From Marisa cornuarietis (Eukaryota; Mollusca; Gastropoda; Architaenioglossa; Ampullariidae), in the NCBI GenBank assembly GCA_004794655.1, contig SMMW01000001.1, forward strand, positions 8,370,001 to 8,434,000: 64,000 nt of DNA. The letters are read 5' to 3'. Below the pieces are notes generated by a model. That model ran no database searches. It had not been told where the DNA came from and worked only from the letters and a program-made list of their open reading frames with translations. The translations under genes and the position numbers were made by a program. This document shows positions 1-11,018 of the stretch, piece after piece (the stretch's first letter is position 1; every line of letters starts with the position of its first letter).

Positions 1-83
1 ACTGAAAACTATGAGCACTAATCATCATCTCCTTGTCTGCTCAATCTCCCCTCCCTCCCTCTCTCTCCTGTTCCTTCTCTCTC

Positions 84-126
84 GGTGATATAGCCTTAGT
101 TGCTGGCTCGGCGTAAAACACCAATT
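84..126 (+). repeat. Short dispersed repeat tail, copy 1
   Basis: A 40-bp motif with core GATATAGCCTTAGTTGCTGG, followed by CTCGGCGTAAAACACCAA, recurs at 29984-30038 and 46900-46940, and on the minus strand at 49208-49243. Copies 1 and 2 are almost identical over about 30 bases. The motif ends in a GGCGT(T)AAA segment followed by simple sequence, here C/T-rich. That resembles the 3' end of a SINE or LINE with a simple-repeat tail. No 5' portion is visible, so each copy would be extremely truncated. The family name is unknown to me. Confidence 0.5.
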
Positions 127-299
127 CCCCTCCCCTCCCTCACTCACTCTCTCACTCTCTCGCGCTCCTCTCGCTTTTCTCAATCACCATAGTCACGCAA
201 AAGATACTGTCTGCCTTAAAGAAGTTACTATTTAGAGAAGTCTTCTCTATCTATTGTAGAAGTGAGTGTCTGTTTGATGCGAATATAGAGGTGCATGGT

Positions 300-380
300 T
301 GTTAGTGATTCAGTTTACTTGGATCGGTCTGTATATCATTTCTGTAAAGTGTTATATAAATGTTCATTATTATTATCTCT
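300..380 (+). mobile_element. LINE/SINE 3' tail remnant
   Basis: The sequence GTAAAGTGTTATATAAATG followed by TTCATTATTATTATC resembles the common 3' end of CR1/L2-type elements (AAAGCGCTATATAAAT plus ATT repeats). No coding sequence is visible upstream, so at most a short 5'-truncated end is present. The match is degenerate. Confidence 0.35.
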
Positions 381-429
381 GTGGTAGGGGATGTAGGCGG
401 GTGGGTATGTAGAAGTAAAAAGAGGGGGG

Positions 430-3170
430 GGGGTGTCTCTACAGGTTGAATAACCCCACTAGATGAGAAACTTGCCCTTTGAGCCAGAGTAGAAAGGGCC
501 CCTTACAAACCCATCATATAAACGGTAAACTACCCTTACCTGACAAGGATGGGATATAGAATATCTGTAAATAGAAACAGTTACAAAGACAGAGCAAGAG
601 AGGCAAACACTGTCAGTACTTTGCATGGGACTAGCCGGTCATAAAAGGCACGTGTGAAGCAACGGAATACATTAATTGCAGTTAAATGAATTAAGGCAAT
701 CAGGTTGGAATTTGCGTTTTGGTCGGATCCGAGATGTGAGATGTGATGGTTTCATTGACCTTTTCCCAGGCAGCCCTTTAAAAAACGACTCATGTGAAGC
801 CCTTGTTATAAAGGCATCTTTAAACTTGCATGAACAGGTGAGCGGACCCTAAAGTCTTTACAAATCCCTTTTGCTGTAGCTTGGTTGTAAATATATTCAT
901 ATCTGCTACCAGCCAAGAAAATCTACTACATGCGACTCGACCACAGATCAGCAGATTCACGTAATGTCATTAATTTTTTTCATGTACTGTTAATCATGGT
1001 ACGTGCGGCTGGGCGTACTCCAGAGACATCGTGACCCGCGACTTGAAAACAAGAATTTGTCTTCAGCCATGCCATGAAGCCAGAGGATGACAGCTTCAAC
1101 CGTCACGTTTGCATCTACTCTCCCTCCCTGCACTTTTCCTTCAAGTTTTTCCCATGTACTTTTCCGTGCAGACACATGCCCGTGCCACTGTAGTTTGCGT
1201 CCTTCCACTGTGTCCAGCAAGTCTACTTAGGTCTCATTTATATAATCTTTGTCATTTTTTCTGTTTTGTAAACTTTATTGATGATGTGGTCTTTGAGAGA
1301 CAATCATAGGATCTTCTAGTGGAGCAGCAGTAAGCGTTTGTTGTAGAATCAGTATACATTATTTACAGCGTTGCTTCCTATGCAGAAGGTTGAAAAAAAG
1401 AAGACACCCCGTAAGCAATTAAGATCTTAAATCATCCACCCTTCCCCACCCTCCGGCCAGTTTAGGACAGATGACGGGTCCTTTCCAAATCGCTTCAACC
1501 ACTGTCTTGACGTCACTCACACACCCTGCAAAACAGTTTGTCAGGACTAATTGGACACAAAATGTCAGACAGCATCTCAGTACACAGCAAGCAACGCACG
1601 CACGCGTTTGTCACGAGCAGACAATGCAGCACTAAAGGTCGTTCACATCTTATTGTCCTTCACTTTTTGTCTCCTCATACTGAGTGAAAATCTCGAGACA
1701 GATATGCCAGACCTTCAAAGGACCACAAGCACTTTTTATTTTTAAATAAGAATCTTCTTTAAAGACATTCGTGGATTTCTTTTCAAGGGATTCGTTGAAT
1801 GTTTCAATGACTGGCTAGAATGTAACTGGATCTCTTCGTCACCTCCATGACACCTTTCTTCATAATCTGTTCTCGTTGACGAGAACTTCGAACTTAAAAA
1901 TCATTTGTATTTATCACGATAATTGTTAATTCTATTTTTCCTTAAGAGGTACAGCTAAAGTAACTCAAGTAGACAATATAATCATTATTTTTAGGCACCT
2001 TTGTGCCTCAGTTAGCCCAGTGCAGGGCTGCAGATATCACCTGAGTCCACAAGTAGGCATGCAAGAACTGATTGACGTCACATGCCAGGTGAAAAGGCAA
2101 CAACACCGATATGTAACTGCACCCCACATAAATGCCCTAATAATAAATTCGGTAGGGGGGACACTGATAGGAAAGGTAACATATATTATGGGACCCCGCC
2201 CACAGTGTGCTGACGCTCGCGTGCCTAATGTGTTAACATCCACAGCATCTCTCCCCCCTCCCCGTCTCTCTCAGACGTCAGTCGCCATACAAGAGTCGTG
2301 AGTTCTCACCACGTGCGGATTGCATCAGCCAAGGGTTTAACTCCCTGCCGTCGTCTTCCGTTTCGCGTCTCCGTGGTCGTTGTCGTCCACAGCTCTTACA
2401 GGTGAATGTCGAGAAAATGTGTGCATGTCTGGGATGCAAGAGTGAAGAAGCTGACCTGGTGCAGCCGTCAGTAGGGGGAACAGTGCAGTGTGTTTCCCCA
2501 CCAACTTTGTCTTCTTACTCGTTGCTTGTGATGATGTCCGTGTCGAGATCTTGAAGCTTCCCTCCTTCATCTCCTTTCCACCAATCTGTTCTTAACGAGC
2601 TTGTAACTGACTTTTTCTCCCATGTCCAAAAGTAATTTCTGTGTATAACAAGGTGTGGGAGGTAGGAATTATTCCTCCCCCGCCCATTTCTTACTTGGCG
2701 ATTGTATTGTTCCCTTTTTGACAATTATATTCTTGACACTTTTTGAGTTTTTATTATTATGTTATTTATTTTGTACGTCTTTTTTCAGAATACTCTAGTC
2801 TTCGTCCAAGTGACTTGGCATTTAATACTCGCAAGCATTCTATAATAACGGCTAAACGCCCATTATACCATTGTACGTTGTGTTACTAGGACACTCATTT
2901 ACCATGACACTGTCAGAAGAAAAAGATTTGCACTTTCGTTGTAGCTGACTGTCAACCCCTTCGTCTTGCACCTGCGGGAGGTTTGACTCGCCCTCCTGCC
3001 AGGCTCGCTATCCTGACCCGGGGGATCTCTGTCAGCACAGATATACTGCCTCTGCAGCCCTTACAGTCAGTCCTCTGTAGTCAAGATGTGCTTATGTTTT
3101 TAGCGCTAAAATAAATATTGAAGCTGTACGACCTGACATGCTTTGAGTCAGTCACCTATTGTTGAAGTCT
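430..3170. other. Anonymous DNA, no gene seen
   Basis: Apart from a G-run near 421-431 and short microsatellites near 3174, I see no homology-like protein, RNA gene or repeat unit here. Open frames are short (under 100 codons) and have no recognisable motifs. Confidence 0.5.
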
Positions 3171-3867
3171 GCAACACACACACACACACACAGAGAGAGA
3201 AAGAGAACACAAAGCACAAAGGAATAGGTGGAGAGGTCAAATATATATAAAGGTGTTTAGACTGCCATGTATAGTGATCTTGCTCTTGCCATGCGATCGG
3301 CCACAAATAAGCACTGAGCTAAATTTAATGTCAGATACCCGTGATGGTTTATTACAGCGATTATAAATTCTCTTAGCTTAGCGTACAGTTAACATAAATT
3401 AAAATACAGCCCAGCTAATTAAGAGATGAAATTCAAGAGCATTTTATTAAGGTCATCGGCATATAAAACTAGCAAAAGAAAATCTAGACTCCTTTTTGTG
3501 GAGAGAGAAAAAAATGTCAGATTAAGCTCATTAAAGATATAAAGATATAAAATTGTGAGGAAGTCACTTGCAATGATTTGCTGCTACTCTCAAATATAGA
3601 AGTTATTCCTTGTCCATTGAAAGATGTCACTGCTAGATTAGGGACCAGTGGCACATGTTTCTAAAATTTAAAACTGTTTTATAGAAACAAATTTATAAAT
3701 TAAAAAAAAAAATTGGTTCTAAGTCAATTAGATCTTCCACATAAGCGTTTTAGAAACGTTCTGAAAATGTTTTTATTACAGACGACTGCTACTAAACTAT
3801 ACCCACTAGGAATATGTGAAAATTTCTTCAACAATAAAGAAACGATTAGCTGTTTGGCTGTCAAGAC

Positions 3868-4112
3868 CGCGATATATTAGCGTAGAGGTCATGATGTATT
3901 AGTGTCCAGGTTGTGATATTTTAGTGTCCAGGCCGTGATGTATTAGTGTCCAGGTCGTGATGTATTAGTGTCCAGGTTGTGATATTTTAGTGTCCAGGCC
4001 GTGATGTATTAGTGTCCAGGTCGTGATGTATTAGTGTCCAGGTCGTGATGTATTAGTGTCCAGGTTGTGATATTTTAGTGTCCAGGTCGTGATGTATTAG
4101 TGTCCTAGACGA
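3868..4112 (+). repeat. 22-bp minisatellite, about 11 units
   Basis: Tandem units begin GTGATGTATTAGTGTCCAGG with a two-base variable end (TC, TT or CC). Three variants alternate: GATGTA...GGTT, GATATTTT...GGCC and GATGTA...GGTC. Together they make a partial 66-bp higher-order repeat. The first unit (ATATATTAGCGTAGAGG) and the last (GTCCTAGAC) are diverged, as expected at array edges. No reading frame is conserved because 22 is not a multiple of three. Confidence 0.93.
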
Positions 4113-4620
4113 AGAAGATTAGCCAGGACAACATAAAGCATACGTTTCGTACACCATTCAACTCCAGTCTAATTTCAAAATTCATCAGGGGTAAGATGCA
4201 AATGACATATATATATATATAATTTTATATACTCTTATAACAAAACCAAATTCGAACCCCCATAAGGTCCAAATTATAAACACTTTTGGTTTCAGGCTAA
4301 ACAAATTCTTCAATTAAACAGTCCAGTGAATTCCATAGCTTTATAAGCTAACAACATTTAGACATACTTATTCTTATTCACTCCCTTGATCTATGATCAC
4401 TGCAATATTCTGAGGACAGGAGTCAAGTTCCTGGCTTGTGCATCTTTCCTTCTGACCGAGAATTGTCGTTAATATGCAATCACGTGCTACAATAGGGAGC
4501 TGTCGCTAAGCGTTCTTCGCTTCTACATTCTACAAATGTTAGTTCTACTTCAAGTAGGACACGAGCTCGAACTTCCCGCTCCAATGACGTACGTGGACAT
4601 GAAGTAGGCCGCCAAGTACG

Positions 4621-4722
4621 TGGAGTATGACGTAGGGTGGAAAGAAAGTGGAGTATGAAGAAGGAAAGAAAGTGGAGTATAAAGAAGGAAAGAAAATGCA
4701 GTATGAAGTAGGGTGGCAAAGC
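4621..4722 (+). repeat. Short degenerate purine-rich tandem repeat
   Basis: About four imperfect units of 24-28 bp share the form GGAGTATGAAGAAGGAAAGA, with a variant containing GTAGGGTGG in the first and last units. It explains the repetitive Phe/Ser/Leu-rich open frames on the minus strand at 4480-4912, which should not be read as genes. Confidence 0.75.
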
Positions 4723-5618
4723 GTGGATAAAATGCACAAAGAGACGAGTGGTCTGCCGTGTGCAGAAAGCAGGTTGAGGGAGATGAAGACCTCGGAGCGA
4801 CGTCAAACGGAAAAGGGAGGCTTCCACTGGGTTTACAGGGTTCTCCTCGCTCGCTGGATGGGTCGGTGCATTCTGGGGCCACTGAAGCATGAGGTAGGCA
4901 GAGGCTCAACACGCCCCAGTGACGAGTGGGACAGGTGACGCATACAGCGCTCTTGAATCAGCAGAAGTGAAGACGTCACCCACTTCCCAAGGCCACAGGT
5001 ACTCGTCACTCGGGGTCATGCACGTGGAACCTGTGAGGCAATGACCGGGGAAAGACCCTGTAGCTCGGTATTTACAATTTAGTGCACAGTTCTGCAGGCT
5101 TAAATTATACTTGTCCATTAGGAGGGATCTCGTTTCATTGTATTTTCGCATAATTAAATGATTTAAAATCTTTTTTACACGGCGCAAATAAGTAGGTATA
5201 TGCTCTTAATACAAATTCTCATCCCACCAGCCAGGTATAATAAAATTTCTCAGTTATCTCTCCCTGGGTTATTATTTAAAATTGCACAAACCACACATTA
5301 CGATTTGCCATCCATCTCCAGATAATAATACAAAAAGTCTTGAATATCGATTAGAAGCCAGGATTCAGAGGCTGCGGAGTTACAGCGTCTCATAGACAAG
5401 ACGATTCGTTCGACAGTACAAAAATTTCTGCGTTAAGCTTTTCTTAAATACTTAACTCCGTGAAAGGAATGAGACTTTCAGTCTCAGGATTTTGAATATA
5501 TAATTATACAGCGAGTTATACAGCTCCCTTTCCCAAAGCCGAGCTCAAAGCCATTTTCATACAGGTACAGGAGCACATACTTTTTTTAGGGTATGTATCA
5601 AATGCACCTTTCTACGCG

Positions 5619-5619
<1 letters not shown>

Positions 5620-5678
<59 letters not shown>

Positions 5679-5826
5679 GGAGAAAACCGGAGTACGCAGA
5701 GAAAACCCCCTGACGATCAGCCCTGTAAACAAGTGTCACATTCAGAGAAAGGTATGTCGGAGCCGAGATACGAACCCAAGACATCCGATTCTCGCTCTGG
5801 CAAATGCGTCACCAGCCGCCCCATGA
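5620..5826 (-). mobile_element. tRNA-derived SINE with (CA)n tail
   Basis: On the minus strand, the 5' part (5826 to about 5735) carries a tRNA-like promoter. An A-box-like TGGTGACGCATT lies near 5814-5803, and a B-box-like GGTTCGTATCTC near 5777-5766, at normal spacing. It is followed by a central core containing GTACTCCGGTTTTCTCC (5695-5679), a motif often seen in SINEs of marine invertebrates. It ends in a (TG)n tract, which on the plus strand is (CA)n at 5620-5676. This head-core-tail order is typical of a SINE. I cannot name the family. Confidence 0.65.
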
Positions 5827-6099
5827 GGAAACTGTACATCCAATAATAAATTAACTCAGTGATCGCGCGGAAAAACTTTCACTAGGGTTTGCCTTTAATG
5901 ACGCTCGTCTCGCTTTTATTTCTGCACATGTGCAGTGTAGCGCATGGTCGCAACCATCCTCAGTGGCGCCATCTTGAAAGGAACAAGCACGCGCTCCTGT
6001 GATTTCAAGGTGACCGAGCTTGACGTGAAAGCAGTTTACGGACACTAAGGGGGCAAAGAAGAGAAAAATCCAAGTAAGTCAGGTAAGCAAACCTATTGT

Positions 6100-7200
6100 A
6101 GCCCCATGCCATGTCAGTCAAGTTCCCACGCTCTGTGCTCGCTAATTTGGTGCGTCCAGCGCCAAAAACTTACCTTACCTATGACGGTGAAGCCCCTTCC
6201 CCCTCCCAGCAGGAAGCAGAGTGTCGCAGTGCACTTAAAAGACCCATCTGAGTGTCACCTTTGTTTCAGATGATTGCTTCATTACATTAATGTAATGGTT
6301 ATGGTTCATTTCAAGACAATAAAATGACTATGGTCCATTATAACACTAAAATATCTGGATACGATTTTTTATAAGGCAATACATGACTGGGTAAGTTCAT
6401 TACAATACATTTATGATGTCACTATTATTAAGACACTAATTCGTGAAATCTGAGCAGCTGACCTCTTTGTGCTCGCGAGATGCAAACCTTGAAACATACA
6501 CACTGCCTTAGACGCACAGCAGGAGGTAAAACTGTGACGTCAGTATGGTGCAAGGAGCATCACAAGGCGGTAGAGCTGGGCACATATGCTGAACTGTTTG
6601 TTAAGATGGCGAGGTTTGAAAGGCTTAAATTTTGTAAAGAATATTCAATTTAGATATTAGATATTACAAATTATAGTTTCGTAATTTTACCTACCGTTTC
6701 GAAAAAAGCTTTTGCTCTCGGATTGGTCTTAAAAAAGAAATGGTTCTTACTGCAAACAATTTTGTTTCTCGTCAACATGTTAACAGACAGCCTTTTTGCA
6801 ACTCATAAACCGTGCATGCCTACCGCAGACATTTCGAAATCTGAGGGGGGCTAACATGCTTGAGCTTAATGAAAGGAAACGGGTTTCTCTCGTTGCTAAA
6901 CGTAGGAAATATTTGTACAATTTGAGTCCTTTGTTGCAATGCACCTCAAACTTTCTATTTTCTGTATGCCTAAAACTCACTTAATAAGCTCATTCCCATA
7001 CCTAATGTCAAAAGCTCTTATAGAACTAAACGAAATATTTGAGCTTCAGACCTTACGAAGTAATGTCACATACCACGTTCAAAATGTTTTTTTTCACGCG
7101 ATGATCCTGATACACTGCCTCATTTCACTTCTGACAGTGACAAAGTGCAGAAGCAAACATACAAAAGCAATGGCAATTGTATATAATTCGTTGTTTATGT
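6100..7200. other. Anonymous DNA, no gene seen
   Basis: No coding signature or clear repeat unit is seen. A GCCATCTTG/AAGATGGCG-type motif occurs just outside (5968-5976) and once inside (about 6604). Confidence 0.4.
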
Positions 7201-7202
7201 AA

Positions 7203-7275
7203 CAAATATATCTATCAATATATATATATATATGTTTGTGTGTGTGTGTGTGTGTGCTTGCGTGTGTGTGTTTTA
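7203..7275 (+). repeat. (TA)n and (TG)n microsatellites
   Basis: A TATATA tract runs into interrupted TG dinucleotide repeats. They account for the Thr/His-rich open frame on the minus strand. Confidence 0.85.
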
Positions 7276-8074
7276 TGTGTGTGTAAGTAAACCTTTTCAT
7301 GTTGGCTACATGTGTAAGCAATTATTATTAATTTTATGATGCACACACAGTTTGTATAAAATAGTACTGGAAGTTGTTTTCCCTCTGAACTCAGGTTAAA
7401 GCCCCGTAGTGTACCCTATGTTTACAATCTGAACAAAATATTACTGGAGTACTTGCTTTTTTCCCCTGAACAGAAAGTGAAACCACTCTAGTTCACGTGT
7501 AGAAGCAGAGTCAGGTGCAACTGGAATGAAATTGCTATTAATTTAATCGTTACATCAGCATTGCTAAAGTCTTCTTTTAGAAACTGTGCGAAGAATACGA
7601 AACTTACTTTCAAGTCTCGCTACATTACACAATTTATTTGCACAAAAGCCTGAAGTTATCTAACTGCAGTATTCGCAATCGTCACTACTGGCTGTAAATG
7701 GTCGAGAAGTATTTTCAAACTTTAGTGGGGACTTACATGTAGTAAATTATCGACCATGGTTACCTATAGCAACGTTCCCAATAATGTATCTCTGACTGAC
7801 AAATTTTCTACTTCCATTCCTTTTTCCAATTTTTTTTATGTTGCTCAACGAAAGTGTTGTCTCTGTTACTTAATGGTCAGACATAGACTTGCCATAACTG
7901 ACATCTTAGTCAGGTATTTGGGTTTCTGAATCCCCACAATCATAAATAGTAATTAAAAGGTTAATTGTGCCTTAGGCGCTGAAATTTACAGAATATATTT
8001 AAATTTCTGTATAACTGCTTCTACTACTAATGCATTTAATGTGACGCAGTTTCATTAAGCAGGCTCATTGGGCT

Positions 8075-8640
8075 TTACAGTGATAAAACAGACATTAACT
8101 CGACATCACAAGACATCGTAAAAACCTTAAGAAGTATTTTATTTAGTTGGTGCCTCAAAGGAGAATGAACGCTTCTCGTAACATTTAGCCCTGGAGCTAC
8201 AAGTGTTGAATTTTCTACAGAATATTGGAATGTTCTTGCCGTTATATGCCGATGAACCAAGTTAGTCTGATATGAAGGACCAGTTCAATGAACAACACCA
8301 GATGATAAACATGCAAGTTTGTACTTTATTCTAAATTCAACTGGAAGCCAATGCAGGGTAAGTTAGGGAATTGGTTTAATTGGATGAAAAGTGCCATTAT
8401 TTTGTAGTTTCTGAAGACCGTACAGCAAATTCTGGTGACAGTGGCAAAGCATAGCATTACAGTAATCAAGCCCGGACAGAATGGAGGCCGAAAAAAGTCT
8501 CCTTCTGGCTTTTTCCGTAAAGTAATGAAAAAAATACATCAGCTGAGACGTTTTTAAATGTTGATAACACGGATGATATATCAAGCTCTGTAATGTGCAT
8601 TGCTATTAACAGTCGAGCATAACACCGAGATTCTCTACAG
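8075..8640 (-). pseudogene. LINE reverse transcriptase C-terminal remnant
   Basis: Minus-strand fragments read SSETVENLGVMLD, EKARRRLFSASILSGLDYCN, LYGLQKLQNN, LHWLPVEFRIKYKLACL and, further on, RSVHSPLRHQ. These follow the usual order of the thumb and C-terminal region of CR1/L2-type LINEs. Several stops and shifts separate them. The fragment continues the reverse transcriptase seen at 9790-10229, on the other side of the inserted sequence. Confidence 0.7.
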
Positions 8641-8694
8641 TCTCAGAAGACATAAATGAGAGTAACGTCCCTTCGCTTAACCGGCTGGAGGGGA

Positions 8695-9692
8695 CTAGCT
8701 CTCTGTATTTGTTGTTGTCTTCGATGACTTACTGTGAGTTTTGTACTTATTATTGGACACATGCTTCTTCGTCTTTCTGTTTCAATGATTTGCTTGACCG
8801 CGGCCTTTTTGGTTCCACCTACGGCCTTCTGCGTCCCCATCGAAAGCCAGTCTGTTCGTGACGGTTTCTTGCGCCATTCGTCGCATGATTTTGTTGACTA
8901 GCGATCTATACAGTCATGTTTTATCCACTTTGATCACTGCAAATTTGACAATTTCTCATCTCCGAATCACTTCGCTACATTTTGGCTTCTACATCAACGT
9001 GCACCAGCAGCGTGGATTGAAACCTTTTGTCACATCGAAAGCCAGCCTCTTTGTAACGATTTCTTCGCGCCACTCGTCGCAGGATTTTGTCGACTAGCGA
9101 TCGCCACAGCCATATTATCTTATCTTCTACCACTTCTATCACTGCACATTTGACAATTTCTCATCTCCCAACCGCTTTGCTACATTTTGGATTCTAGATC
9201 AACGTGTATCAGCAGCGTGGACTGAAACCTTCTGATGTTTTGTGAACTTTTGTGCACAGCCTTTGTGTTGAGGCGACGCCTCTGTCAGCAGTCTATGTGC
9301 ACGTGGGACACGTCTGCTTGTCTTCGTCGTCGTCGTGTGGACATGCATGCGTGCTCTGGGCGTATTGAGTTGCACTCACTGTGTGTCTGCTGACATTCGT
9401 CGAATGGTTTAGCTCACAGCTGTAGACTCCGCCACACCATGACTCTCAATGTTATTCCTTTAGATGTTATGTTCATGCTTGTGTGCAGTATTTTCTTTTT
9501 CTACCTTGTATTTTTGTTTGTTGCAATGTCTCTGTATAATTGTTTGTTAATAAGTTTGGTCTTTGTTTAAAGTGGTTTTTGTGTCTGTTTTAAAGTTTTT
9601 TTTGTTTTTGTTTTTTGAAGGCGCAATGAGTCGACTCTGGGGTTGAAATTTGCGCTATATAAATCTGCTTTAATAATAATAAAAGAAAAGTT
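8695..9692 (+). mobile_element. Inserted element ending GCGCTATATAAAT + (AAT)n
   Basis: About 1 kb on the plus strand interrupts the minus-strand LINE. Its 3' end (GTTGAAATTTGCGCTATATA, then AATCTGC and TTTAATAATAATAA, 9638-9682) looks like a retrotransposon tail. Its body contains a tandem duplication of about 195-205 bp (8838-9230). No protein motif was recognised, so it is probably a LINE 3' UTR or a non-autonomous element. I could not find a convincing target-site duplication, so the 5' boundary is approximate. Confidence 0.5.
8838..9230 (+). repeat. Tandem duplication of about 195 bp
   Basis: Two consecutive copies each begin CATCGAAAGCCAG (8838 and 9033). They continue through TTTGACAATTTCTCATCTCC and end AGCAGCGTGGA(T/C)TGAAACCTT. 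They differ by substitutions and small indels. The duplication lies inside the inserted element at 8695-9692. Confidence 0.85.
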
Positions 9693-9789
9693 GCCAATAA
9701 CCCTTATTTATAGAATAGGACAGAAACACGTGCCGAACAAACCAGCGTAACCTCTAACTTGTCATCATTGAACTTTAGCTTGTTGAATG

Positions 9790-10229
9790 TCAGCCAATAC
9801 TTGACATTCTGAATGCACTCCTGCTTGGACTGGACAAAGACTGCTTAAGTATTTTTATTCTGCAGATTTTAAGGACTTGCGTGTCATCAGCAACAAAGTG
9901 ATGAATAACTGAGTGAGCAGCGATGATCGCTGACAAAGATGACGTGTACACGAAAAATACTACAGGACCTATAACTGAGTCCTGCGGTACGCCGCAACGA
10001 ACAGTGGTCGGGGTCCGAAGTACCGAAGTAATGCCATTGACACAAACCATACTGTGAAGACATCGATTTTGAGGTATGATGAAAACCAACTTAGCGCCGT
10101 GCCCTGAATGCCAAAAACATGCTTCAGTCTGTAAAGACTGCCAGTTTTTCTTGATCGAGGGCCAATAGCAAATCGTTGAGGATTTTCACTCAGGTGGTCA
10201 CAATGTTGTGGCCTGTATGCAGACTGCAA
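9790..10229 (-). pseudogene. Reverse transcriptase palm fragment (broken)
   Basis: Two overlapping frames together give the central reverse transcriptase region: QSAYRPQH, then FGIQGTALSWFSSYL, then GVPQDSVIGP and HFVADDTQ. Family members normally have GVPQGSVLGP and FADDTQLY, so the Gly and Phe are replaced. The frame switches between the FGIQGTALSWFSSYL block and the GVPQ block. The fragment cannot make an active enzyme. It belongs to the split LINE at 8080-10375. Confidence 0.75.
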
Positions 10230-10422
10230 TGGGTTGAAAAGACCTTGATTGTACGATGAGACGACAGCTGTGACAGCACAACCTTCCCAATCAATTTCGA
10301 AACAAATGAAAAATTGGATACTTCACGGAAACTCTTTAGATCACTGTGGTCTTAACTTTTTATATATAAAAAAACAGTCTACGGCATTAAACGTCGTCTC
10401 CCAACTCTTCCATCTTTCTCAC

Positions 10423-10605
10423 CAGTGTGGCCAAACTGCTGAAGGCGATAAGCATCCCCATGAACAAGACCGCCACAAAGTAAAAACACTGCTGTCTGAA
10501 GATGTTGCGTAATGTTGCCGGGTGGCGAACACTTGTCAAAAACATTGCATGTGGAGTATGTGTGGGATTCACCTCCGCTATATTCCTCTCTCCATTCGAA
10601 TTCAC
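10423..10605 (-). CDS. Possible first coding exon with a membrane anchor
   Basis: On the minus strand an ATG at 10545-10543 opens 41 codons starting MFLTSVRHPATLRNIFRQQ. A hydrophobic run of about 20 residues (CFYFVAVLFMGMLIAFSSLA) follows, after basic residues (Arg 7, 13 and 17). That is the layout of a type II signal anchor, as in Golgi glycosyltransferases and sulfotransferases. The frame meets a strong splice-donor match, CTG|GTGAGA, at 10423/10422 in phase 0. A plausible acceptor, GAGCAG|GTGAAT, lies at 10606/10605 with a pyrimidine-rich tract upstream. Without splicing the frame would add 11 residues (VRKMEELGDDV) and stop. The LINE at 8080-10375 would sit in the following intron. No partner exon was identified, and the frame may be fortuitous. 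Confidence 0.28.
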
Positions 10606-10954
10606 CTGCTCCTCGCATACACAGTAAGTGGCCAACAAGAAAAAAGATAAAGGATTACCAGCTGCAAAACTCTGTTCTCTGCGGTGAAGGTTGGAGGTGG
10701 GTGGGTGGGGAGTACGGAGGAAAACAGACGATGTTGGCAGAGAGCATGCAGAGTCCAAAGTCTACGTGTAAAAGTGCAAAGCAGACTACTTACTGTTCGT
10801 TATTGTTTGTTTGGGTTGAGCAATGTTATTGCTTTAAAAAATATGCCCCATACATAAATGTCGACAGGAAGAAGACAAATCCTACGCTCAAGAAATTAGT
10901 TCTCGATAAACAAAACAGGCGTAATAAAATAGCTCATTAAATACGCATTTATCT

Positions 10955-11018
10955 GAGTGAGTGAGTGAGTGAGTGAGTGAGTGAGTGAGTGAGTGAGTGA
11001 GTGAGTGAGTGAGTGAGT
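10955..11018 (+). repeat. (GAGT)n microsatellite
   Basis: About 16 uninterrupted tetranucleotide units. They create an artificial Thr-His-Ser-Leu repeat in the minus-strand frame. Confidence 0.97.

Larger units (their letters stand above)
8080..10375 (-). mobile_element. Decayed CR1/L2-type LINE, split by an insertion
   Basis: Read on the minus strand from about 10375 to 8080, the sequence keeps many hallmarks of a non-LTR reverse transcriptase. They are SNFSFVSKLIGKVVLSQLS near the start, QSAYRPQH, FGIQGTALSWFSSYL, GVPQDSVIGP, the catalytic VADDTQ (normally FADD), FNKLKFNDDK, LGVMLD, LSGLDYCNAML and LHWLPVE. Stops and frameshifts occur between most of these. The copy is 5'-truncated at about 10375 and has no endonuclease. 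It is interrupted between the FNKLKFNDDK block (about 9770) and the LGVMLD block (about 8620) by roughly 1 kb of unrelated plus-strand sequence. The CR1/L2 assignment rests on motif style only. Confidence 0.8.

Noticed and set aside
3868..4112. CRISPR-like array
   Set aside because: Units are directly adjacent with no unique spacers; it is a minisatellite. The same applies to 11849-12056, 35751-35870 and 40978-41735.
5593..5826. Thr/His-rich plus frame and Cys/Val-rich minus frame over the CA repeat
   Set aside because: Translation of a (CA)n microsatellite and a SINE; the same kind of frame appears at every CA tract (15509-15898, 44023-44255, 48170-48442, 59373-59780).
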